NCBI RefSeq assembly: GCF_003711805.1
Contig: NZ_QXCP01000009.1
Span: forward strand, 310,001-374,000
Length of the DNA: 64,000 bases
Source of the DNA: Brachybacterium sp. EE-P12
GTDB lineage: Bacteria; Actinomycetota; Actinomycetes; Actinomycetales; Dermabacteraceae
Direction: 5' to 3'
Shown: positions 35,554-44,018 of the stretch, piece by piece
Position numbering within the stretch: position 1 is the stretch's first letter
Layout: the number at the start of each line of letters is the position of its first letter
Translations under genes and position numbers: made by a program
The notes under the pieces: generated by a model
Told to the model about the DNA's origin: nothing
The model's database searches: none
What the model saw: the letters and a program-made list of their open reading frames with translations, nothing else

Positions 35554-36267
35554 TCACCCCTTCCCCATCCGGTATCCGATACCGCGCACCGTGGTGACGA
35601 ACCGTGCAGATTCAGCCGTCTCGTCGAGTTTTCGTCGGAGGTTGGCGATGTGCACATCGACGAGATGGTCGTCTCCGATCCAGCTGTCGCCCCAGACGGC
35701 CTCCATCAGCTGTCTGCGACTGAAGGCCTGGCCAGGACTGAGCGCCAGGGTCATCAAGAGTCCCCTCTCGGTGGGGGTCAGCGGAAGTGGCCGGCTGGCG
35801 AGCCGCACCTCCTGGGCAGCTGTGTCGATCTCGAGCTCTCCAAAAGTGCGCACTGTGTCCGAAGACGCCGTCCCGGAATCGGCGCGGGGCCTGCGCAATA
35901 CGGCCTGGACCCGAGCGACGAGCTCACGCACGCTGAACGGCTTGGTGAGGTAGTCATCCGCCCCCACCGACAGCCCCACCAGGCGGTCCACCTCCTCTGA
36001 CCGTGCCGTCGTGATCAGCACGTAGCAGTCGGAGAAGGCGCGGATCCTGCGCATCACCTCCAGACCGTCGAGCCCGGGCAGGCCGAGATCGAGGACGATC
36101 ACGTCCGGTGACAGAGTGCGGGCTGCCTCCACCGCCTCCGGACCGCTCCGCGCGCTCGCAGTCGCGTAGCCGGCCTTCGCGAGATACGCCTGGACCACGT
36201 CCGACAGCGCGACCTCGTCCTCGACGACGAGAACCATCGCCGCTGCTCGATCCGCTTCGCTCCTCAT
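35554..36267 (-). CDS. OmpR-family response regulator
   Basis: 237 residues. Receiver domain: acidic pair in VLVVEDEVALSD, phospho-Asp in VIVLDLGLPGLDGLE, and Lys in GADDYLTKPFSVREL. The C-terminal winged helix ends in DVHIANLRRKLDETAESARF and TTVRGIGYRMGKG. The ATG at 36267 was chosen as the first start giving a full receiver domain. It is followed by its kinase and is divergent from the SHOCT and multicopper oxidase operon. The direct repeats at 31,656 and 36,336 are candidate targets. Confidence 0.93.
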   Translation of the reverse strand: MRSEADRAAAMVLVVEDEVALSDVVQAYLAKAGYATASARSGPEAVEAARTLSPDVIVLDLGLPGLDGLEVMRRIRAFSDCYVLITTARSEEVDRLVGLSVGADDYLTKPFSVRELVARVQAVLRRPRADSGTASSDTVRTFGELEIDTAAQEVRLASRPLPLTPTERGLLMTLALSPGQAFSRRQLMEAVWGDSWIGDDHLVDVHIANLRRKLDETAESARFVTTVRGIGYRMGKG

Positions 36268-36335
36268 GGCTCCAGTCTGGTCTCCGTTCCTGGACACCGC
36301 GCGTCTACGGAGGCGCAGACGGACTATCTGGACCA

Positions 36336-36354
36336 GATCTTGAGGAACTCTCGA
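36336..36354 (+). promoter_or_regulatory. Imperfect 11-bp-period direct repeat, candidate response-regulator site
   Basis: GATCTTGA (36336) and ACTCTCGA (36347) resemble the GACCTTGA pair before ydhK. They lie in the divergent region between the response regulator and the SHOCT gene. Confidence 0.3.
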
Positions 36355-36428
36355 CGAGAACTTCGCCCGCCCCGGGGGAATCTGATGTGGACCGTGCCGC
36401 GTACGTACTCGACCAAGGGAGACCCTCG

Positions 36429-36665
36429 ATGATGCCGACCGATGCGATGTCGTGGCTGATGTGGGCGATGGTCGCCGGTCTCCTCGTTCTCCTCTGGGCC
36501 TCGGCACTGCTGCTGGCACGCACCGTGCTGCCCGGGCGCCCCCGACGCGCTCGGGACGAGAACGAGGCGATCGGGGAACTCTCCCTGCGCCTGGCTCGAG
36601 GAGAGATCACGGCCGACGAGTCCGAGCAACGGCAACGACTGGTCTTGAACGCATTTCGGCCATGA
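36429..36665 (+). CDS. SHOCT-domain small membrane protein
   Basis: 78 residues: one N-terminal membrane helix (WLMWAMVAGLLVLLWASALL) followed by a short cytoplasmic SHOCT-like segment (IGELSLRLARGEITADESEQ). Proteins of this form are frequent beside copper oxidases and ATPases in actinobacterial islands, with unknown function. It starts at the first of two adjacent ATGs, and the multicopper oxidase gene begins 33 bases after its stop. Confidence 0.75.
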   Translation: MMPTDAMSWLMWAMVAGLLVLLWASALLLARTVLPGRPRRARDENEAIGELSLRLARGEITADESEQRQRLVLNAFRP

Positions 36666-36697
36666 CACCACCCCCTCACTCCAGAAGGACTACACCT

Positions 36698-38200
36698 GTG
36701 AAGACCTTTTCCCGCCGCACCGTGTTCACCGGAGGCCTCGGCGCGGCAGCGCTGACACTCGCGGCATGCGGTAACCGCACCACCCCGACTGAGGCGGGGA
36801 CCTTCGCACCGCCTCCTGCCCTTACGCCGAAAGCCGGTCAGAACGTCGTCACCCAGACCCTCACCGCGGCACCGACGACGGTGGACCTCGGAGGGAAAAC
36901 GGTCTCGACCTGGGCATACGGCGAGAGCCTCCCCGGGCCGCTGATCCGCGCCACGGCCGGCGACCTGCTGCACATCACGCTCGAGAACCGCCTTCCCGAG
37001 ACCTCCACGATCCACTGGCACGGCATCCGACTGCACAACGCAGCCGACGGGGTGCCGGGGATGACGCAGGACGCCGTCGAGCCGGAAGCCTCTTTCACCT
37101 ACGAGTTCGTCGCCCCCGACCCCGGCACCTACTTCCTCCACTCCCATGTCGGCTTGCAGCTCGACCGCGGGCTCTACGCACCACTGATCATCGATGATCC
37201 CGACGAAAACGGTGACTACGACGCGGAATGGATCGTGACCCTCGATGACTGGATCGATGGCACCGGGCAGACCCCAGACGAGGTCCTGGCCGCGCTCACC
37301 GGCGCCGGGCCCTCAGATGCCGGCGGCATGGACCACGGCGACATGCCCATGGGCGACGACGGACCCGGCAGCATGGACCACGGCGGCATGCCGATGGGGG
37401 GCGAGCCCTGGGGCGACGCGGGTGACGTGGCCTACCCCCACTTCCTCGTCAACGGCCAGGTTCCCGAAGCGCCGGAGATCTTCGAGGCGAAGCCTGGCCA
37501 GCGCCTGCGCGTCCGCCTGATCAACGCCTCCGCCGACACCATCTTCGCCCTCGCGCTCGGCGACCACGACCTCTCCGTCACCCACTCGGACGGATTCGCC
37601 GTCGAACCCGTCACCGCCAAGGCGCTCTATCTCGGCATGGGTGAACGGTACGACGTGGTGGTCACCGTGAAGGACGGCATGTTCCCTCTGGTGGCCCGTC
37701 CTGTCGGGAAGACCAGCGGCGGCCAGGGGCTCGCGGTGCTGAGGACCGGCTCCGGTTCCGTTCCCGCTCCGAACGTCCAGGTCAGAGAGCTCGACGGGGA
37801 GGTTCTCATCGGGTCCACCCTGGAACCGGCCGAGACCGCGCGGCTCGAGGACCGCGCCGTCGACACCGAACTGGAGCTTGCGTTCCAAGGCTCGATGCAG
37901 CCCTACCGCTGGGCAATCAACGGAAGACCCTACGGGCAGAACACTCCGCTCGGCATCCGCGAAGGACAGCGGGTGCGGATCATCGCGTCCAACCAGACGA
38001 TGATGACCCATCCCCTGCACATCCACGGCCACACCTTCGCCCTGCCCTCCGGTCTCCGCAAGGACACCGTGCTGCTGGCACCCATGGAATCGGTCGCCCT
38101 CGACTTCGATGCGGACAATCCGGGTCGATGGGCGGCACACTGCCACAACGCTTACCACCAGGAAGCCGGCATGATGACAGGGATCGATTACGCATCCTGA
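36698..38200 (+). CDS. Multicopper oxidase (CueO/CopA type)
   Basis: 500 residues, exported by a twin-arginine lipoprotein signal (FSRRTVFTGGLGAAALTLAA, Cys next). Copper ligands appear as HWHGIRLHN, the FLHSHVGLQ motif, HPLHIHGHTF and the blue-copper loop AAHCHNAYHQEAGMM. A Met/His-rich insertion (MDHGDMPMGDDGPGSMDH and a second copy) resembles the methionine-rich loops that bind Cu(I) in CueO. It would oxidise Cu(I) to the less toxic Cu(II) outside the cell. GTG 36698 has AGAAGGA upstream; ATG 36662 is an alternative. Confidence 0.93.
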   Translation: MKTFSRRTVFTGGLGAAALTLAACGNRTTPTEAGTFAPPPALTPKAGQNVVTQTLTAAPTTVDLGGKTVSTWAYGESLPGPLIRATAGDLLHITLENRLPETSTIHWHGIRLHNAADGVPGMTQDAVEPEASFTYEFVAPDPGTYFLHSHVGLQLDRGLYAPLIIDDPDENGDYDAEWIVTLDDWIDGTGQTPDEVLAALTGAGPSDAGGMDHGDMPMGDDGPGSMDHGGMPMGGEPWGDAGDVAYPHFLVNGQVPEAPEIFEAKPGQRLRVRLINASADTIFALALGDHDLSVTHSDGFAVEPVTAKALYLGMGERYDVVVTVKDGMFPLVARPVGKTSGGQGLAVLRTGSGSVPAPNVQVRELDGEVLIGSTLEPAETARLEDRAVDTELELAFQGSMQPYRWAINGRPYGQNTPLGIREGQRVRIIASNQTMMTHPLHIHGHTFALPSGLRKDTVLLAPMESVALDFDADNPGRWAAHCHNAYHQEAGMMTGIDYAS

Positions 38201-38393
38201 CGCCGTGCGTTCCGGCCCCCGGCGCCGAAGAAGGCTGACATTGGTGTCGCTCTCCTGGGCCTCGCTCAAGGGTGAGCGGGCCAGCAGGTCGGAGTCAGCG
38301 GCTTGGACTCTGGCGCCGACGTGATATCTCGAGTGCCACACCTCCGCACCTGGATCACGCCGATGCTCACAGCGGACTCCAACCCCTCGACCC

Positions 38394-38410
38394 ATACCCC
38401 CCAGGGGTAT
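38394..38410. promoter_or_regulatory. CsoR operator in the CopB promoter
   Basis: Perfect palindrome ATACCCC-CCA-GGGGTAT, the classic GC-rich CsoR box. It abuts a TATATG -10-like sequence ahead of the ATPase gene. No csoR gene lies in the window. Confidence 0.75.
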
Positions 38411-38470
38411 ATGGTCAGGCGTATGAACGCTGGCAACCCCACACACCGTCACGCCCACGGAGAACCCGAC

Positions 38471-40603
38471 ATGCAGCACCCTCATCCCTCCCACACATCT
38501 CCCGGCACCGGCATTGCTGAGCGCGACGCATCCGACGCGAATAGCGACGATGGATCTCACGGCGACCATGAGGACCACTCAGGCCACGAGGGTCACTCAG
38601 GACATGGTGGCCATTCCGGTCATGGAGACCACGTCGGGCAGTTCCGGCGGTTGTTCTGGATCAACCTGATCATCGCGGTCCCAGTTGTCGCATTCTCGCC
38701 GATGTTCGCGATGCTGCTCGGCTACAGCGTTCCCGATCTTCCCGGCGCGATGTGGATCGCCCCGCTCCTCGGCACCGTCATGTACATCTGGGGCGGCCGC
38801 CCGTTCCTCACCGGCGCAGTCTCCGAGATCCGCTCCCGTCAACCCGGAATGATGCTCCTGATCGGGCTCGCGATCACGGTTGCGTTCATCGCCTCCTGGG
38901 GAGCCACCCTTGGCCTCCTCGACCACCAGCTGGAATTCTGGTGGGAGCTCGCCCTGCTGATCGTCATCATGCTGCTGGGGCACTGGGTCGAGATGCGATC
39001 CCTCGCCCAGACGACCTCCGCGCTCGACTCCCTGGCCGCACTGCTTCCCGACATGGCAGAACGCATCGACGGTGACGAGATCGTGAATGTCTCACCGACT
39101 GAGCTGCAACACGGGGATCTGGTCCTGGTGCGCCCGGGGGCGAGCGTCCCGGCCGACGGCACGATCCGCGAAGGCCGCGCCGACGTGGACGAGTCCATGG
39201 TCACCGGCGAGTCCCGTCCCGTGACGCGCTCCACCGGAGACTCCGTCGTGGCGGGGACCGTCGCCACGGATTCCAGCCTGCGCATTGAGGTCACCGCCAC
39301 CGGTGACGACACCGCCCTCGCCGGCATCCAGCGCCTGGTGACCGAGGCGCAGAACTCCACCTCCCGGGCACAGCGCATCGCAGACAAGGCATCGGCCTGG
39401 CTGTTCTGGTTCGCTCTCGGCGCTGCCGTGATCACGGCAATCGCCTGGTCACTGCTCGGAATGCCCGATGAGGCAGTGGTCCGCACGGTGACCGTCCTGG
39501 TCATCGCCTGCCCCCACGCCCTGGGGCTCGCGATCCCGCTGGTGGTCTCGATCGCGACAGAGCGGGCTGCCCGCGGCGGCGTCCTGGTGAAGGACCGCCT
39601 GGCGCTGGAGGCGATGCGCACCGTCGACGCCGTCCTGTTCGACAAGACCGGCACTCTCACCAAGGGCGAGCCCGTCCTCGCTGAGATCATCACCCGCGGC
39701 GCGGAGGAGACCGACGTGCTGGCCCTGGCAGCTGCCGCCGAAGCCGAGAGCGAGCATCCGCTCGCCCGCGCCATCATCGCCAAGGCGCAGGCCGAGGGAG
39801 TCCGGATCCCGACGGGCTCCGACATCAGCTCTACCCCTGCCTTGGGAGTGAGCGCCCAAGTAGATGGAGACGAGATCCGCGTAGGCGGCCCCCGCCTGCT
39901 CGAGGAAACCGGAGCACGCGAGATCGAAGACGCTGAGGCCTGGCGCCAGGAGGGCGCGATCATCCTCCACGTCCTCCGGGACGGCGAGGTGATCGGCGGT
40001 CTCAAGCTCCACGACGAAGTGCGCCCCGAATCTCGCGAAGCCATCGATGCCCTGCACAGCCTGGGGGTCGAGGTCGTCATGATCACCGGCGACGCCGAGG
40101 CGGTCGCGAACAGCGTCGGCCGTGAGCTCGGCATCGACCGTATCTTCGCCGGGGTACGTCCCGAGGACAAGTCCTCGAAGGTCGCCCAGCTCCAGAAGGA
40201 GGGCAAGAAGGTCGCGATGATCGGCGACGGCGTCAACGACGCCCCCGCCCTCGCCCAGGCCGATGTCGGCATCGCCATCGGGGCCGGCACCGACGTCGCG
40301 ATCGCCTCGGCCGGTGTGGTGCTTGCCAGCTCCGATCCTCGCTCGGTGCTCTCAGTGATCGAGCTCTCCCGCGCCGCCTACCGGAAGATGAAGCAGAACC
40401 TCTGGTGGGCAGCCGGCTACAACCTTATCTCCGTGCCGCTCGCCGCCGGAATCCTCGCCCCTATCGGATTCGTGCTGCCCATGTCCGTCGGCGCGATCCT
40501 CATGTCCCTGTCCACCGTCGTCGTCGCGATGAACGCCCAGCTCCTGCGACGCCTCGACCTGCACCCGGAAGCAACTGTCGCGGCCCTGCGCGACCGACGC
40601 TGA
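38471..40603 (+). CDS. copB: CopB-type copper-translocating P1B ATPase
   Basis: 710 residues from ATG 38471 (GGAG eight bases upstream). An in-frame ATG at 38423 would suit a leaderless message starting just after the CsoR box. The N-terminus is His-rich ([20 protein letters not shown]) in place of CXXC domains. The metal-site motif is CPH ([15 protein letters not shown]), which defines the CopB/P1B-3 group. P-type motifs [17 protein letters not shown] in SEHPLA and [18 protein letters not shown] are intact. It exports copper ions from the cytoplasm. Confidence 0.94.
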   Translation: MQHPHPSHTSPGTGIAERDASDANSDDGSHGDHEDHSGHEGHSGHGGHSGHGDHVGQFRRLFWINLIIAVPVVAFSPMFAMLLGYSVPDLPGAMWIAPLLGTVMYIWGGRPFLTGAVSEIRSRQPGMMLLIGLAITVAFIASWGATLGLLDHQLEFWWELALLIVIMLLGHWVEMRSLAQTTSALDSLAALLPDMAERIDGDEIVNVSPTELQHGDLVLVRPGASVPADGTIREGRADVDESMVTGESRPVTRSTGDSVVAGTVATDSSLRIEVTATGDDTALAGIQRLVTEAQNSTSRAQRIADKASAWLFWFALGAAVITAIAWSLLGMPDEAVVRTVTVLVIACPHALGLAIPLVVSIATERAARGGVLVKDRLALEAMRTVDAVLFDKTGTLTKGEPVLAEIITRGAEETDVLALAAAAEAESEHPLARAIIAKAQAEGVRIPTGSDISSTPALGVSAQVDGDEIRVGGPRLLEETGAREIEDAEAWRQEGAIILHVLRDGEVIGGLKLHDEVRPESREAIDALHSLGVEVVMITGDAEAVANSVGRELGIDRIFAGVRPEDKSSKVAQLQKEGKKVAMIGDGVNDAPALAQADVGIAIGAGTDVAIASAGVVLASSDPRSVLSVIELSRAAYRKMKQNLWWAAGYNLISVPLAAGILAPIGFVLPMSVGAILMSLSTVVVAMNAQLLRRLDLHPEATVAALRDRR

Positions 40604-40756
40604 TCCCGCTCACAGAACGGAACCTCTCATGATCGTCGTCAACGCAGTACTCCACGATCAAGGCCCACCATGAGCGTCGAGACGACACCGAGAATCGGAA
40701 CCGGCCATTAATCCCGCAACTCGCGCGATGAAGAAAAGGGGGATGCCCCGATGGCT

Positions 40757-41071
40757 TTAGAGGTCGAGGATCGGATCCATTGAGCTGATGCTCTTGCACC
40801 TCTTTCTCGCGTACGCAATTTCACGCCGCGTTGCCGATCCGAGGTATCCGCTTTCGCTCACCACTCGCACCTCGTCCGACACGTCGATACGGCGTAGATG
40901 CAGCTCCCCCAGAGCCTCACGTCGGGCTGGTGTCAGGTCTTCATCGATCGCCTCGGGGGCGAGCACGATCATCCCGAGCGCAGTAAGACGACGCCGCTCC
41001 GACTCGAACAGGCTCTGGAAGCGCAGCGAACCGCAGAGGCAGACAACTCTGGGCCGTTCGGCGGCACTCAT
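40757..41071 (-). CDS. Nucleoside 2-deoxyribosyltransferase-like small protein
   Basis: 104 residues: PRVVCLCGSLRFQSLFESER, GMIVLAPEAIDEDLTPARRE, then a GELHLRRIDVSDEVRVVSES GYLG block. This is the pattern of short DUF4406/nucleoside deoxyribosyltransferase-like proteins of phages and islands. The ATG at 41071 has GGAGGT at the right distance; ATG 41077 is too close to it. It is the outermost gene at the right end of element 2 and may be cargo dealing with nucleotides. Its role is not predictable. Confidence 0.65.
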   Translation of the reverse strand: MSAAERPRVVCLCGSLRFQSLFESERRRLTALGMIVLAPEAIDEDLTPARREALGELHLRRIDVSDEVRVVSESGYLGSATRREIAYARKRCKSISSMDPILDL

Positions 41072-41198
41072 GCACATACCTCCGTGACTGAGGAGCTGAT
41101 GTTCGGAATGCTCGCCCGCCCTCCACCAGGACGTGGAGCACTGTGGCCGAGGCATTCTGAATCTGTCCCGACGGCGCTCGCGGAGTGGCGAAGGATCG

Positions 41199-41260
41199 GT
41201 TGCTGTCACCCCTCGTCCCGCACAGCACACACAGCCGCGTTGCTGTCAGCGTTGCTGTCA
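41199..41260 (+). repeat. Three GTTGCTGTCA sites at the right end of element 2
   Basis: Copies at 41199, 41239 and 41251. The last two have the same 12-bp spacing as the left-end pairs. They lie 50-110 bp inside the right att copy and are probable recombinase arm sites. Confidence 0.6.
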
Positions 41261-41310
41261 TTGCCCATTTTGGGGCGAGGCCCGCAACCACGAGCATAGT
41301 CCTGACCAGG

Positions 41311-41357
41311 GTGGGCCCGGAGGGGATCGAACCCTCGACCCGCGGATTAAAAGTCCG
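41311..41357 (-). repeat. Attachment-site copy 3, within the intact tRNA-Lys
   Basis: The same 47 bp as at 15,664 and 20,025, here forming the 3' part of the complete tRNA gene, so insertion left the tRNA functional. Confidence 0.92.
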
Positions 41358-41383
41358 ATGCTCTACCACTGAGCTACAGGCCC
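41312..41383 (-). tRNA. tRNA-Lys (anticodon TTT)
   Basis: Complete cloverleaf of 72 bases. Acceptor arms GGGCCTG and CGGGCCC pair with one G-T, the D arm is GCTC...GAGC, the anticodon loop is CTTTTAA, and the T arm is GAGGG-TTCGATC-CCCTC. The discriminator is A. Its 3' half is the integration target of the island to its left. Confidence 0.96.
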
Positions 41384-41466
41384 CTGCCCGCTGCGCGGAC
41401 CGGTCCATCCTACCGGCGCGGGGCGCCCTGTCGGGCGCCCTGACCACCCGTCGGCACCGGACACGG

Positions 41467-41508
41467 CGAGGCCCGCGCAGAGGACGGGAGTCCTCGGCGC
41501 GGGCCTCG
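41467..41508 (-). terminator. Terminator of the AGCS symporter gene
   Basis: Perfect 12-bp stem CGAGGCCCGCGC ... GCGCGGGCCTCG just after the minus-strand symporter stop. Confidence 0.75.
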
Positions 41509-41534
41509 TGGCACGGCGATGGCCGGCCGGAGGA

Positions 41535-43046
41535 TCACCCCGCCACGGCGGCCTCCTCGCGCTCGTCCTGGTAGTCGCACACGTCCTCGTCGACCCAGAC
41601 CTCGACGTTCTTGATCTCGGGGAGGTCGGAGGCGAGGAAGATCGGATCCAGGCCCTGGGCGCGCTGGGCGTTGTAGTGCTTCAGCAGCTTCACCGCCGTG
41701 GGGGCCAGCAGCGCGATCACCACGAGGTTGATCAGTGCGATGAACACCATCGAGACGCCTGCGATGGTCCAGGCGAGGTCGACCGCGATCACGGAGCCGA
41801 TCAGCACGAGCGCGACCACGGCGGCGCCGAACGCCATGTGCCAGCCCCGCTTCGAGGTCAGGAAGTGCATGTTCGCCTCGCCGTAGGAGTAGTTGCCCAG
41901 CACCGAGGTGAAGGCGAGCAGGAACATGATCAGCGCCAGCACGATCGCGGCCCACGGCCCGAGGGTCGTCGACAGCGACTGCTGGACCATCACCAGGCCC
42001 TCCCCGCCGGTGGAGACGTCCGGGAAGGAGACCAGCACGATGAACGCGGTGATCGAGCAGATCAGCAGGGTGTCGAAGTAGACGCCGAGGGTCTGGACGA
42101 GGCCCTGCTTGACCGGGTGGCTCACCGAGGCGGTCGCGGCGACGTTGGGGACCGAGCCCATGCCGGCCTCGTTCGAGAGCATGCCGCGCTGGACGCCGTT
42201 GACGATCACGGCGCCGAGGCCGCCGCCGATCGCGGCTTGCGGCGAGACGGCCTCGGTGACGATCTGGGTGAGCACGCGGGGCAGCTCGCCCAGGTGCAGG
42301 CCGACGATGACGATGCCGATCAGCAGGTAGAGACCGGCCATGATCGGGACCATGTTCTGGGCGACGTTCGCGACGCGGCGCATGCCGCCGAAGATGATCC
42401 CGGCGGTGAGCGCCGCGAGCAGGATCCCGAGCACGGGAGCGAGCCACGGCATGCCCTCGGGATCGGCGTAGACGGCGACCGCGCCGGAGACAGCGTCGAC
42501 GATGGTGTTGGCCTGCAGCGAGGTGAAGGCGAAGGCGAAGCAGAAGATGAACAGCACCGCGAAGAAGGCGCCGAAGCCGCGTGAGCCGAGACCGCGGTGG
42601 ATGTAGAAGGCGGGTCCGCCCTTGTAGGTGTCGTCGGCGCGGGTCTTCCACAACTGGGCGAGGGTCGACTCGATGAAGCTCGCCGCGCCGGTGAGGATGC
42701 ACATCACCCACATCCACAGCACCGCGCCGGGGCCGCCGAGGAAGATCGCGCCGGCCACGCCGGAGATGTTGCCGGTCCCCACGCGGGCCGCGGCCGAGAC
42801 GGAGAAGGCCTGGAAGGCGCTGAGGGACTTCGAGCGCTTCGCGTCGCCGCCGGAGGCCTGGACCTCCTCCTGCACCGGCTTCTGCGCGATCGCGGAGAAC
42901 ATCGCGGGGATCATCCGCAGCTGCACCACGCCGGTGCGGACGCTGAAGTAGAGGCCGAGCACGATGACCACGGGCATCCCTGCCCAGGTCCACAGCCACC
43001 CCTCGGCGTTGCCGAGGAACTCGTTGAGCGATTCGAGGGGATTCAT
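41535..43046 (-). CDS. Alanine/glycine:cation symporter (AGCS family)
   Basis: 503-residue sodium-coupled amino acid importer with ten or more helices. Family signatures are visible: AFSVSAAARVGTGNISGVAG near residue 90, GGPGAVLWMWV, and GVQRGMLSNEAGMGSVPNVA in the second half. The soluble C-terminal tail (IKNVEVWVDEDVCDYQDERE) is typical of actinobacterial members. ATG 43046 was chosen because the frame before it is low-complexity. It is the first chromosomal gene right of the tRNA and is divergent from ectABC. Confidence 0.94.
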   Translation of the reverse strand: MNPLESLNEFLGNAEGWLWTWAGMPVVIVLGLYFSVRTGVVQLRMIPAMFSAIAQKPVQEEVQASGGDAKRSKSLSAFQAFSVSAAARVGTGNISGVAGAIFLGGPGAVLWMWVMCILTGAASFIESTLAQLWKTRADDTYKGGPAFYIHRGLGSRGFGAFFAVLFIFCFAFAFTSLQANTIVDAVSGAVAVYADPEGMPWLAPVLGILLAALTAGIIFGGMRRVANVAQNMVPIMAGLYLLIGIVIVGLHLGELPRVLTQIVTEAVSPQAAIGGGLGAVIVNGVQRGMLSNEAGMGSVPNVAATASVSHPVKQGLVQTLGVYFDTLLICSITAFIVLVSFPDVSTGGEGLVMVQQSLSTTLGPWAAIVLALIMFLLAFTSVLGNYSYGEANMHFLTSKRGWHMAFGAAVVALVLIGSVIAVDLAWTIAGVSMVFIALINLVVIALLAPTAVKLLKHYNAQRAQGLDPIFLASDLPEIKNVEVWVDEDVCDYQDEREEAAVAG

Positions 43047-43251
43047 GGGCTCGACGGTAGCGGGCGCGGCATGCACCGCCCTCGTGGCCCGGCCGCCCGC
43101 GCGGGACGGCAAGTCCTCTGGATACCCGCGCGCGCGAGGAGTGCGTCCCACAGCACGGACATGTGACACACGCCACTGCGCACGGTCGAGGCCCCCGATC
43201 CACGCCCCGGCCTGCATGGCAACACCGCAGGTCGCCACACATCGAACGGGG

Positions 43252-43262
43252 TTGTCGGACAA
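43252..43262. promoter_or_regulatory. Palindrome TTGTC-G-GACAA in the AGCS/ectA intergenic region
   Basis: Perfect 11-bp palindrome fitting the TNGTNNNACNA pattern of FadR-type GntR regulators. It lies in the 332-bp gap (43047-43378) between divergent AGCS and ectA genes, which otherwise shows no gene. Which gene it controls is open. Confidence 0.4.
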
Positions 43263-43378
43263 TCCGCCGGACAGACGTCCGATCGTCACGATTGCGTCAC
43301 GACACACCGAGGAACCCCCTCCCCGGCCCGACCGAGGGGTCCCGAAGCGCGCGCAGCCGGGCTAGCGTGGACGGCGAT

Positions 43379-43930
43379 ATGGGCCCGTTGACGACGCACA
43401 GCGCAGACCACCATTCATCCACCGAGCAGGCTCCCGACAGCAGCCAGGACCTGCAGATCCGCCCTCCGTCCCTGGCCGACGGCGCCGACATGTGGCGCCT
43501 CGCCCGTGACAGCGGCACGCTCGACCTGAACACCTCCTACGCCTACCTCCTGCTGGCCCGCGACTTCGCGGCCAGCTCCCGCCTCGTCCTCCAGGACGGC
43601 GAGGCCGTGGGCTTCGTGCTCGGGTACCTCCGGCCCACCGCGCCGGGGACGCTGTTCATCTGGCAGATCGCGGTGGACGCCTCCCAGCGGGGCAAGCAGG
43701 TCGCCGGGCGCATGCTCGACGCGCTGCTGGAAGACCTCCCGCAGGTCACGCAGCTGGAGACCACCATCACCGAGGACAACACCGCCTCCCAGAGGCTGTT
43801 CGCCTCCTTCGCCCGGCGCCACGGCGCCGAGGAGCGCATCGAGCCGCTGATCACCGAGCAGCACTTCCCGGACGCCGGCCACGGCGCCGAGCTGCTGCAC
43901 ACGATCAGCCCCCTGCACGCCGGGAGCTGA
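43379..43930 (+). CDS. ectA: L-2,4-diaminobutyrate acetyltransferase
   Basis: 183-residue GNAT enzyme, the second step of ectoine synthesis (acetylates diaminobutyrate). The N-terminal part reads QIRPPSLADGADMWRLARDS, then TSYAYLLLARDFAASSRLV. The acetyl-CoA motif is WQIAVDASQRGKQVAGRML. A -10-like TAGCGT lies a dozen bases before the ATG with no ribosome-binding site, so translation may be leaderless. It is followed by ectB and ectC in the usual order. Confidence 0.95.
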   Translation: MGPLTTHSADHHSSTEQAPDSSQDLQIRPPSLADGADMWRLARDSGTLDLNTSYAYLLLARDFAASSRLVLQDGEAVGFVLGYLRPTAPGTLFIWQIAVDASQRGKQVAGRMLDALLEDLPQVTQLETTITEDNTASQRLFASFARRHGAEERIEPLITEQHFPDAGHGAELLHTISPLHAGS

Positions 43931-44018
43931 GTCCCCCGCCCGTGCCCCACCGGGCAGGGGCGCCGCCGCGCGCCCTCCTGCCCCCGCACACCACCGCACC
44001 CCCCACCCAGGAGATGTC

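Larger units (their letters stand above)
20025..41357. mobile_element. Element 2: actinomycete integrative and conjugative element with copper cargo, inserted in tRNA-Lys
   Basis: 21.3-kb segment between 47-bp direct repeats, the right one being the 3' end of the intact tRNA-Lys gene. It contains the ordered core Pra-like protein, small membrane protein, FtsK-type translocase, RepSA-type initiator, Xis and Int (23,859-28,581), as in pSAM2-type AICEs. The rest is accessory: hypothetical genes on the left, copper resistance on the right. Local base composition drops in the 20.2-22.0 kb and 28.6-29.2 kb genes. Confidence 0.85.
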
